In this document: one piece after another, positions 1 through 5,447 of the stretch | How positions within the stretch are numbered: the first letter of the stretch is position 1 | Layout: every line of letters begins with the position of its first letter | Assembly (NCBI GenBank): GCA_937127165.1 | Contig: CAKZLR010000005.1 | Span: 1-5,570, forward strand | DNA length: 5,570 nucleotides | Reading direction: 5' to 3' | Source: an uncultured Candidatus Peregrinibacteria bacterium | GTDB lineage: Bacteria; Patescibacteriota; JACMRA01 | Program-made: the position numbers and the translations under genes | Notes under the pieces: generated by a model | Database searches by the model: none | The model's input: only the letters and a program-made list of their open reading frames with translations | What the model was told of the DNA's origin: nothing

Positions 1-428
1 CTGAGAAAAGTCCAATTTTCCGTATTTGATTGTAGTTAAAGTCATTACACACTAGATTAAATACTACTAAATCATAGCATTTGGAGCAAATTTGACTATT
101 TGGGGTATAAACTCAGCAAAAGTCTTGATATTAGTTTAGATTAGTTCTAAACGGCTTTTTGCATGCTGGCTTTCTAGGTAAACGCGGTATTAACAACTAA
201 ATTAAATCACTATCTTTAACCTCAGATCAACTGCCAGCTACAATTTCTACATCTTTGACAAAAATCGCACTTCGGCTAATAACTCCAAGTCTTCCTGGGC
301 TTTTTGAGTATTAATATCAATCAAAATAATTTTGCTAGGAAAAGAAGATAAAATTAACCTTATAAAAAATTAACCTTGTAAATGTATGTGGAACCAACCA
401 TACGACAACCAAAAACAGTTGTTTTTAT
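1..428 (-). pseudogene. Decayed lactate/malate dehydrogenase family gene (N-terminal half, cut by window edge)
   Basis: Reading the minus strand across several frames rebuilds an NAD-dependent lactate/malate dehydrogenase. The intact enzyme would interconvert pyruvate and lactate, or oxaloacetate and malate, in the cytosol. The nucleotide-binding loop survives as VFGCRMVGST (387-410), with Arg where the second Gly of GxGxVG is expected. The second Rossmann strand reads KIILIDIN (about 310-336), ending in the NAD-binding acidic residue. KDVEIVAGS (230-256), KDSDLI and LPRKPA follow, the last matching the loop before the active-site arginine. Next is IPQIVKFAPNAMI (about 70-132), then a broken N-P-x-D-V-M-T motif read as VVFN and VMTLTTIKYGKL down to position 1. 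At least four frame changes and several in-frame TGA, TAG and TAA codons break it. The expected start codon reads ATA (426-428). The motif set is clear for the family. LDH versus MDH cannot be decided because the catalytic half lies outside the window. Confidence 0.82.
351..377 (-). repeat. Short 16-bp-period duplication inside the dehydrogenase relic
   Basis: The 11-mer aaattaacctt occurs at 351-361 and again at 367-377. It lies exactly where the relic changes frame between the glycine-rich loop and the second Rossmann strand. Slippage duplication is a likely source of one of the frameshifts; this is inference. Confidence 0.6.
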
Positions 429-852
429 AAATCTAATAAATTAATAAATATTAAAAGCTAACTTCTCTCTTAAAACTAAATTTTGTCAAAAAATTATTTT
501 CAATATTTTCGAAGTGTTTTTGAAAAGTCAATTTAAAATGATATTTCCAGGTTAATTTTGGAGAGTAGCCAATGTTTTTGGCATAACAAAATCATAAAAT
601 AAATTCTCTTTGAATATTTTAGAAAAAATAAAAAAATATTTTTATAAAAAAGTAACTCCAAAGCAATTTCGTATTAGTTTGATACCAAAAACACGTGTTT
701 TGAGTTGTTCTCTACTTACATAGATGGTTTATTAGTACAGACTCAAAAACTTACTCCGCTGCTAAAATAAAATCACATCTTGTTGTTTAAAAGTAGGGAA
801 AATTAAGTTTAAGTAAAATAATTTTTGTTAGCGGTTTTATACAATTTAGTAA
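429..852. other. Non-coding or decayed stretch, no gene recognised
   Basis: This 424-bp stretch separates the two relic genes. I found no ORF with a start codon and family motifs on either strand, and no tRNA-like or rRNA-like pattern. The longest stop-free piece I noted is on the minus strand at 451-591, about 46 codons after a TGA. It has no good start and no recognisable motif. A TTGACA hexamer on the minus strand at 484-489 has no matching -10 at normal spacing, so a promoter for the dehydrogenase relic is not evident. It could be the remains of a further gene or the decayed leader of the relic downstream. Confidence 0.55.
688..701. repeat. Perfect 14-bp palindrome centred on CACGTG
   Basis: AAAACACGTGTTTT is a perfect dyad with no spacer, in otherwise gene-free sequence. 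The shape would suit a dimeric regulator site. As a terminator it would have to open a CGTG-type loop, leaving only about five pairs, and on neither strand does a separate T-tract follow it. No partner gene is evident. Confidence 0.5.
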
Positions 853-1091
853 TTACAAATTGTTATTTTTTAGTTTTTGGTGTTTTTTAGTTTTTTCTTT
901 TCTAATGGCAACCAGAGTAGGTACAACAAAACTTAATAAAACACCATCATCAATTAAATCGGATAGGTACTAACATTGCTTCTAGCAACAAATCAGTAGG
1001 ACTAACTATGTAAACTAAAACTAACAACAAAATAAACCATCGCCACTCAGGTTTTTGTAGGACAGCTTTTAAAAAACTTATTCATTAGCAT
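853..1091 (-). pseudogene. Frameshifted DUF1232 (YkvA-like) small membrane protein
   Basis: The minus strand encodes a DUF1232/YkvA-type protein of about 78 residues once two single-base insertions are removed. It starts at the ATG at 1089-1091, two bases after the murA stop, as MLMNKFFK. An extra base in the A-run on the minus strand (complement of 1067-1070) shifts it into AVLQKPEWRWFILLLVLVY, then IVSPTDLLLEAMLVPI. An extra C at 961-962 shifts it again into DLIDDGVLLSFVVPTLVAIR and a lysine-rich tail ending in TAA at 853-855. The SP-x-D-L element, a hydrophobic segment and a downstream D-D pair are the hallmark of DUF1232 proteins, whose biochemical role is not established. After correction there are no internal stops, so decay is recent or the two indels are sequence errors. 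Its position suggests co-transcription with murA. Confidence 0.78.
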
Positions 1092-1092
1092 T

Positions 1093-2643
1093 TTAATTAA
1101 AACTACTTAAAACTTCAATTTTAGCACCCAATTTATTCAGTCTCTCAGCTATTTCTTCATATCCTCGACTAATAGAATAAACATTTCTCAAAATTGACAC
1201 TCCATTAGCTGCAAGCATAGCAATTAAAATTATCATCGCCGGTCTGAGTGCAGGAGGGCACACAATTTGAGCTGGTTTAAAATTTGTTGGACCATATATA
1301 TAAACTCTGTGCGGATCTGCTAAAATCATCTTAGCTCCTAACTTAGTCAATTCCATGTAGTAAATCGCTCTATTTTCATACACCCAATCATGAATCAAAG
1401 TTTCACCTTTAGATACCGCGGCAATCGGTACAAAAAAGGGTAAATTATCTATATTAATTCCGGGATATGGTAGAGGGTGTAGTTTTTCCTCTGGGCATTT
1501 TAGTGTTGAAGGATAAACTGTAATATCGACTAAATTTGTTTGCTGGTTTTTGGATTTGTAAATTTTAGACCGTTTGTATTTTAAACCCATTTTTTTAAGT
1601 TTGTACAACTCAAGTGACAAAAAATCAATTGGACATCTTTCAATAGTAATTTGTGAGTTAGTCACAACAGCTGCGGACAAAAACATCATAGATTCTATAG
1701 GATCTTCGCTATTACAATATTCGATATCTTGATTAATTTCCTTTACTCCGTGCACTACTAAGGTAGAAGTTCCTATTCCTTCAATTTTAACCCCACACTT
1801 AACTAAAAAATAACATAATTCCTGTATCATGTAGTTAGAAGTTACAAACCTAAGCACAGTTTTTCCAGGGATTTTGGCAGCTGCTAGCAAAATATTTTCG
1901 GTTGAAGTATCACCCGCTTCATACATTACAATATCAGCTGGCTTTAGTTTTTTTACTTGTACTTCGTAGTCGTTAGTTCTGGACTTTATTTTCACCCCTA
2001 ATTCTTCAAAAGCATAAATATGAGCAATAGCGGTTCTTCTACCCAAACTACAACCTTTAGAGTGAGGAAGTAAAAAATGCTTTTTAAGATGCACTAATGG
2101 TCCTAAAAACATTAGAATTGTTCTAGTTTTAGTGGCCGAATCACGATTGATTTTGTCTAAATCCAGTTCCTTTGGTGGAGTTATTCTTAAGGTTCCTGGT
2201 TTTAACCATTCAACCTTAACTCCGATACTCTCAAAAACTTCAATTATTCGATTCACTTCTTCAATTCTAGGAATACCGTGCAAAATAGTTGTGCCTTTGT
2301 TTAGTAAAGCCGCACAAAGCAAGCCCATTGCTCCATTCTTAGATGTATTAGTAGTAACTGTACCATTAAGATGAAAACCTCCATAAATTCTGAAATCAAT
2401 ACTTTTCTCTATTTGCTCATTTTCGGTCCAATTCCCAAAAATCTGCTCCAATTTAAACAAATTAGTTTTATCCAGATCCTTTTGCCCAAGTTCAATTTCA
2501 GTCAATAAACTAGTATCTATCCCTAATTTAGAGGCTAGTTCAGCTTGACTCATTTTGTGAGACCTTCTTAAACTACTTAAAAGTCTGCCTATAATCTGTT
2601 GTGATGGTATTTTATTAGACATAATCAAATTGCTAAGAAGCAT
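1093..2643 (-). CDS. murA: HTH-MurA fusion: XRE helix-turn-helix plus UDP-GlcNAc 1-carboxyvinyltransferase
   Basis: MurA transfers enolpyruvate from PEP to UDP-N-acetylglucosamine, the first committed step of peptidoglycan synthesis, in the cytosol. This protein has 516 residues against about 420 for classical MurA. The extra length is an N-terminal XRE/HTH_3 domain (about 17-70, including MSQAELASKLGI). The enolpyruvyltransferase fold runs from about 85 to the end. Visible active-site equivalents to E. coli MurA are K102-N103 (K22-N23), Cys198 in GCSLGRRT (Cys115) with R203 (R120), D399 in PGINIDN (D305), R425 (R331), R467 (R371) and R493 in SRGYE (R397). Differences include Ala465 where E. 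coli has D369, and TSNYM replacing the usual A-x-E-P-E element. The alignments are by eye. Starts at 2643 and at Met8 (2620-2622) are both possible and neither has a Shine-Dalgarno. It ends two bases before the DUF1232 relic. The enzyme probably works; the HTH may be regulatory or structural. Confidence 0.93.
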   Translation of the reverse strand: MLLSNLIMSNKIPSQQIIGRLLSSLRRSHKMSQAELASKLGIDTSLLTEIELGQKDLDKTNLFKLEQIFGNWTENEQIEKSIDFRIYGGFHLNGTVTTNTSKNGAMGLLCAALLNKGTTILHGIPRIEEVNRIIEVFESIGVKVEWLKPGTLRITPPKELDLDKINRDSATKTRTILMFLGPLVHLKKHFLLPHSKGCSLGRRTAIAHIYAFEELGVKIKSRTNDYEVQVKKLKPADIVMYEAGDTSTENILLAAAKIPGKTVLRFVTSNYMIQELCYFLVKCGVKIEGIGTSTLVVHGVKEINQDIEYCNSEDPIESMMFLSAAVVTNSQITIERCPIDFLSLELYKLKKMGLKYKRSKIYKSKNQQTNLVDITVYPSTLKCPEEKLHPLPYPGINIDNLPFFVPIAAVSKGETLIHDWVYENRAIYYMELTKLGAKMILADPHRVYIYGPTNFKPAQIVCPPALRPAMIILIAMLAANGVSILRNVYSISRGYEEIAERLNKLGAKIEVLSSFN

Positions 2644-2657
2644 CTGACTTAGATTTT

Positions 2658-2663
2658 AGTATA
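2658..2663 (-). promoter_or_regulatory. Putative -10 element (TATACT) for murA
   Basis: Minus-strand TATACT lies 14 bases before the murA ATG, which would give a leader of only about 8 nt. A perfect TTGACA at 2666-2671 lies too close to pair with it and has no good -10 at 17 bp, so only the -10 is offered. It sits in a 146-bp gap after prs, which supports separate initiation. Confidence 0.35.
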
Positions 2664-2789
2664 AATGTCAACCAAAAACATAAGATTTTTAAAGCAACAC
2701 CACACTTAAAATGCTCAAAAGAACACAAATTACCTCTAGAAGAAAAAACACTTAAAAACAAAAATTAAGCAATTGGAATTCAATCAAAA

Positions 2790-3824
2790 CTAGCCTGTTT
2801 TACCAACGAGTTCATTCAAAGATTTATTGTTATGAATTGCTTCAATGGCTGCTGCAAGATAACGGCCGATAGAAATTATATGTAAACCTTTCCACCTTTT
2901 TTCTGGTGGGACTGGAATAGTGTTTGTACAGAAAAAGGCGTCAAATCCGGCTTTACTTAAATTTTCTACGGAATTAGACACAAACAAACCATGTGTAACA
3001 GCTCCATAAATTTTGGTTGCTCCTTTGTTTTTGAGTAATTTTACAAGAGGTGTCATGCTACCGCCCGTAGACACCATATCATCCACAATAATTACTTCTT
3101 TACCTTCAACATCACCTATAATCGAAAGTGTTTCACTTTTATCAGGTCCGATTCTTCTTTTTTCCACAATCGCAAAATCCGTTTGACCTAAATACCTACT
3201 AAAATTCCTAGCTCTTCTGGCTCCACCTACATCAGGTGAAACAACAACTAGATTTCGAGTAAATTGAGATCGATATTGTATATCGGTTTCAACAAAGGAA
3301 ATATCAGTAACATATTCACCAAGACCTGTACGAACTTTGTATTCAATGAAGGCATTGGATAATAGTTTAGTAGTTTCTAAATGATTTGTAGGAATATTAA
3401 AAAAACCCTCAATTGCTGTAGCATGTAATTCTATTAAGATAGCCGCATCTCCTCCGGCAATTTGAATCATATCCGCAACCAATTTACCAGTAATCGGATC
3501 TCTTGGTTTAGTTTTCCGCTCCTTTCTAGAATATCCATAGTATGGTAAAACAGCGTTTATTTTTCCGCCACTACTTCTCTCCACAGCATCCATAATAACC
3601 AATAACTCCATCAAATTTTCATTGACTGGCGGACATGTCGGCTGAATTATAAACACATCTTTCCCTCTAACAGTTTCTCCAATTTCTACATCCACCTCTC
3701 CATCACTGTATCTTAAAATATTCATCGAAATCTCTTCAGCTTGTAAATACGTTATTACTTCTTGAGCAAGCTCACGACCAGAACTGCCTGCTAAAATACA
3801 AATTCCTTCTGGTTTTCGGGTCAT
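2790..3824 (-). CDS. prs: Ribose-phosphate pyrophosphokinase (PRPP synthetase)
   Basis: It makes 5-phosphoribosyl 1-diphosphate from ribose 5-phosphate and ATP in the cytosol, feeding purine, pyrimidine, NAD, histidine and tryptophan synthesis or salvage. The protein has 344 residues against about 315 usually. Visible motifs are RYSDGEVDVEI (38-48), the catalytic flexible loop and following helix YYGYSRKERKTKPRDPITGK (95-114), the metal and catalytic histidine region IELHATAIEGFF (131-142, His134; DLHA is more usual), SPDVGGARRAR (196-206), EKRR (221-224) and the PRPP-binding loop IIVDDMVSTGGS (245-256). The extra length is mostly an insert of about 25 residues near 158-188, between the FFNIP segment and the VVSPD strand. 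It is preceded by a 67-bp gap from the membrane ORF and starts at an ATG without a Shine-Dalgarno. All catalytic parts appear present. Confidence 0.97.
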   Translation of the reverse strand: MTRKPEGICILAGSSGRELAQEVITYLQAEEISMNILRYSDGEVDVEIGETVRGKDVFIIQPTCPPVNENLMELLVIMDAVERSSGGKINAVLPYYGYSRKERKTKPRDPITGKLVADMIQIAGGDAAILIELHATAIEGFFNIPTNHLETTKLLSNAFIEYKVRTGLGEYVTDISFVETDIQYRSQFTRNLVVVSPDVGGARRARNFSRYLGQTDFAIVEKRRIGPDKSETLSIIGDVEGKEVIIVDDMVSTGGSMTPLVKLLKNKGATKIYGAVTHGLFVSNSVENLSKAGFDAFFCTNTIPVPPEKRWKGLHIISIGRYLAAAIEAIHNNKSLNELVGKTG

Positions 3825-3844
3825 AAAAAATATTATTAAAAGTT

Positions 3845-3850
3845 TTTATA
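3845..3850 (-). promoter_or_regulatory. Putative -10 element (TATAAA) for prs
   Basis: Minus-strand TAG-TATAAA lies 20 bases before the prs ATG, in the 67-bp gap after the membrane ORF. No good -35 hexamer is seen at 16-18 bp, so in this AT-rich sequence the call is tentative. Confidence 0.3.
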
Positions 3851-3872
3851 CTACCTAAATAGCCAAAAACTT

Positions 3873-3896
3873 AAAATATTTATGAAAATATTTATA
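3873..3896. repeat. Two tandem 12-bp AT-rich units at the end of the membrane ORF
   Basis: aaaatatttatg (3873-3884) is followed directly by aaaatatttata (3885-3896), differing at one base. The second unit overlaps the stop codon of the membrane ORF, and both lie just upstream of the putative prs -10. This may be simple AT-rich slippage with no function. Confidence 0.4.
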
Positions 3897-4125
3897 TTTT
3901 TCCTGAAATTCTGGCAAAAGCCAAAATAGTTAGTACTACAACAAGCATCATCCAGAAAATAAAAAACAAAACCATTGATTGAAAAAATAGCCTAACTGTG
4001 TTAACCAATGACCACAAAAAATCATTAACTTGTTTCAACGAACTATTTTGCTTTAGTGTTTCTAAGGATCTAGAAAGTCTAATCAAAATAAAACCTAACC
4101 AAGCAAGACCCAAACCTAATATCAC
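3892..4125 (-). CDS. Small membrane protein, probably the C-terminal part of a split gene
   Basis: A 77-residue hydrophobic ORF with no family I recognise. It has a short hydrophobic N-terminus (2-17), a polar, likely amphipathic middle (18-46, rich in S, L, K, Q and N) and one strong transmembrane helix (47-71, MVLFFIFWMMLVVVLTILAF) before a short basic tail. The only start is a GTG at 4123-4125 that overlaps the TAG of the preceding ORF as TAGTG, with no Shine-Dalgarno. Starting there would cut the first helix short. A one-base frame change at the T8 run just upstream joins it to the 56-residue ORF and completes that helix as FAGFFLVILGLGLAWLGF. I think it is the second part of a 134-residue, three-helix protein, though translational coupling of two peptides is possible. 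Confidence 0.6.
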   Translation of the reverse strand: MILGLGLAWLGFILIRLSRSLETLKQNSSLKQVNDFLWSLVNTVRLFFQSMVLFFIFWMMLVVVLTILAFARISGKI

Positions 4126-4134
4126 TAAAAAAAA
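4125..4134 (-). other. T8 run at the frame junction of the membrane ORFs
   Basis: On the minus strand the sequence reads GGT TTT TTT TAG TG, with eight consecutive T (complement of 4127-4134). A -1 slip on TTT, or one extra T, turns the stop into TTA GTG and joins the two ORFs in one frame. Such a run could permit ribosomal or RNA-polymerase slippage, and it is also a classic place for a one-base sequence error. I see no clear downstream stimulatory stem. Confidence 0.55.
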
Positions 4135-4295
4135 CCAGCAAAAGACCTTTGAGTAATTATTAAACCCACACCATTATACAACTGCAATATGCAACCAGCA
4201 AAAACCAAACCCGAGCCCAACCTCGCCCAAAAAAACAAACTTTGCAATATCTTCAGATGATTGGGTTTGAGAACTGATTCTTTATTTTCAGACAT
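4125..4295 (-). CDS. Small membrane protein, probably the N-terminal part of a split gene
   Basis: A 56-residue ORF starting at the ATG 4293-4295, 14 bases after the rplK stop. It begins with a polar segment (MSENKESVLKPNHLK), followed by a hydrophobic helix at about 18-40 (LFFWARLGSGLVFAGCILQL) and the start of another (from about 44), ending in AGFF at a TAG. No Shine-Dalgarno is visible. I recognise no family; it is not SecE, despite the rplK neighbour. The hydrophobic run breaks off at the stop, inside the T8 run, and continues in the next frame, which argues for one protein with the following ORF. Close spacing suggests co-transcription with rplK. Confidence 0.6.
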   Translation of the reverse strand: MSENKESVLKPNHLKILQSLFFWARLGSGLVFAGCILQLYNGVGLIITQRSFAGFF

Positions 4296-4309
4296 TTACA
4301 GATTAAAAA

Positions 4310-4735
4310 CTAGTCAACAATCGAAACACCCATACTTTTGCAAGTACCTACAACCATTTTTTCTGCTGATTCTATGGAATAGCAATTCAAATCAACCATT
4401 TTTCTAGTGGCTATTTCTCTTAGTTGAGCTTTAGTTATTTTACCAATTTTGTTTCTATTAGGATTTCCAGAACCTTTATCTATGTTTAATATTTGTTTTA
4501 TTAAATCAGCTACTGCGGGAGTTTTTATTTCAAAAGAAAAAGTTCTATCTTCATAAATAGTCACTATTACAGGAACATTACCCGACATTGTATTAGTCTT
4601 ATCATTAAAATCCTTACAAAATTGCATCAAATTTATACCTGTAGGACCTAAAGTCGAACCTACTGGAGGTGCAGGGCTGGCCTTTCCAGCTTTAATAACT
4701 AGCTTAACAAACTGTTTTATTTTCTTCTCGGGCAT
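4310..4735 (-). CDS. rplK: 50S ribosomal protein uL11
   Basis: uL11 binds 23S rRNA at the GTPase-associated centre and forms the base of the stalk that contacts elongation factors. The length of 141 residues is the usual size. The N-terminal domain carries KLVIKAGKASPAPPVGSTLG (12-31) and then PTGINLMQFCKDFN (31-44), matching the conserved proline-rich and L-G-x-x-G-x-N-x-M-x-F-C-K segments. The C-terminal rRNA-binding domain has the GSGNPNRNKIGKITKAQL segment (about 88-105) and ends CKSMGVSIVD. The ATG start gives the canonical N-terminus. Its usual neighbours secE, nusG and rplA are not adjacent: a KH-R3H gene lies 35 bases upstream and a small membrane ORF 14 bases downstream. Whether uL1 is elsewhere or absent cannot be told here. 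Confidence 0.98.
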   Translation of the reverse strand: MPEKKIKQFVKLVIKAGKASPAPPVGSTLGPTGINLMQFCKDFNDKTNTMSGNVPVIVTIYEDRTFSFEIKTPAVADLIKQILNIDKGSGNPNRNKIGKITKAQLREIATRKMVDLNCYSIESAEKMVVGTCKSMGVSIVD

Positions 4736-4744
4736 ACTTACTAA

Positions 4745-4758
4745 TCTCTTATGAGAGA
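4745..4758 (-). repeat. Small hairpin between khpB and rplK
   Basis: TCTCT-TATG-AGAGA is a perfect 5-bp stem with a 4-base loop in the 35-bp gap between the two genes, about 10 bases before the rplK start. It lacks a T-tract on the minus strand, so it is not a terminator. It could sit in the rplK leader RNA, and chance is also plausible. Confidence 0.35.
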
Positions 4759-4770
4759 GGAGAAGATAAA

Positions 4771-5313
4771 CTACTTTTTGTCAAGATAGCTTTGTATCTC
4801 TTTATCTATATCAATAACTATAGCTTTTTCCATATTAACAGAACCAATATCGGAAGTTGGTCTAATAATTAACCTTCTTTCAAAACCACTACCTACACTA
4901 ACAGTCTCTAAACCCTTAGTCTCATTCATCATCTGGTGGGCAATTCTTCTTTCGTAACTAGTTAAATTTAACAAAATCAGACTAATACCTTTGGATAAAA
5001 CTTCTTCTTGAGCTTTTGCTGATATAAATTTTTTTAAAAATTGTTCTCTGTGCTGACGAAAATTTCTTACATCCAATACAAAATGAGTTCTATCTCCAGG
5101 AAACCTTTTTGACACAATCACCCTAACTATATGTTGTATTGAACTGATAACCTCTTTACTATCTCCAATAATTTTCTTGATATTTGGAGATTCCAAATTA
5201 ATTCGCCATTGCTCACCCTCTTTTACAAACTCGACAGAAACATTTTCATGAACAATTGGTTGAGTTAAATTTTTTATTAAGTCAACGATGAATTGACGAT
5301 AATCTTGATTCAT
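4771..5313 (-). CDS. KhpB/Jag-like KH-R3H RNA-binding protein with an atypical KH loop
   Basis: KhpB (Jag, EloR) proteins bind RNA and influence cell elongation and division in Firmicutes; the role here is inferred from family only. In 180 residues there is a KH-like domain (about 25-80) followed by an R3H domain. The R3H motif is visible as LTSYERRIAHQMMNETK (117-133, R122-x3-H126), with the typical end SGFERRLIIRP (142-152). In the KH region the usual I-G-x-x-G loop reads IIGDSKEV (48-55), so the second glycine is replaced by Lys53, while the following helix SIQHIVRVIVSKR is conserved. The Jag-N domain of Firmicutes homologues is missing. It is first in the cluster, 35 bases before rplK, and not beside yidC or rnpA as often seen. 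The ATG start has no Shine-Dalgarno. Confidence 0.85.
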   Translation of the reverse strand: MNQDYRQFIVDLIKNLTQPIVHENVSVEFVKEGEQWRINLESPNIKKIIGDSKEVISSIQHIVRVIVSKRFPGDRTHFVLDVRNFRQHREQFLKKFISAKAQEEVLSKGISLILLNLTSYERRIAHQMMNETKGLETVSVGSGFERRLIIRPTSDIGSVNMEKAIVIDIDKEIQSYLDKK

Positions 5314-5370
5314 AAGGGGATGAAAAGTTTTATTAAAAATTTTGTCAAATATTTAACTCTACCACGTTTT

Positions 5371-5398
5371 ATAAAAATTTATAAAAATAAATTTTTAT
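5371..5398. repeat. Perfect 12-bp AT inverted repeat upstream of khpB
   Basis: ATAAAAATTTAT (5371-5382) and ATAAATTTTTAT (5387-5398) are exact reverse complements around AAAA. The right arm overlaps the putative -10 at 5397-5402, so on the minus strand the structure covers the expected transcription start. It could be an operator or a weak hairpin. Being pure A/T, chance cannot be ruled out. Confidence 0.5.
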
Positions 5399-5425
5399 TA
5401 TACTATAGTACATCCAAAATCTAAA
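5397..5425 (-). promoter_or_regulatory. Putative sigma-70-type promoter for the khpB-rplK cluster
   Basis: On the minus strand a perfect TATAAT (5397-5402) is preceded at 17 bp by TTTAGA (5420-5425), which matches TTGACA at four of six positions. It lies about 84 bases before the khpB ATG and is the best promoter candidate in the window. A TTGACA at 5343-5348 with TTTCAT 17 bp on would instead give a nearly leaderless transcript, and is weaker. Confidence 0.5.
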
Positions 5426-5447
5426 CATCAGCAGCATTTACTTTTAA

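Noticed and set aside
710..775. Possible tRNA near the GC-richer patch
   Set aside because: No acceptor stem, T-loop GTTC-type sequence or consistent cloverleaf could be built on either strand.
841..863. ACAATTT/AAATTGT inverted repeat as a terminator
   Set aside because: The T-rich tract follows it only on the plus strand, where no gene ends; on the minus strand no T-tract follows.
853..1091. TGA recoding as the explanation for the broken reading frames in the left region
   Set aside because: The breaks are mainly changes of frame, and TAG and TAA stops also occur in the dehydrogenase relic, so recoding of TGA would not restore the genes.
2132..2374. 80-residue plus-strand ORF
   Set aside because: It lies wholly antisense to the conserved MurA domain, has no recognisable motif and no start context; it is a shadow of murA.
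2784..2802. AAAAC/GTTTT hairpin over the prs stop as a terminator
   Set aside because: Only five mostly A-T pairs, and the T-run is part of the stem rather than following it.
4125..4295. SecE, expected near rplK
   Set aside because: The ORF has two hydrophobic segments and lacks the SecE pattern of a basic amphipathic helix before one C-terminal helix; it is also downstream of rplK.
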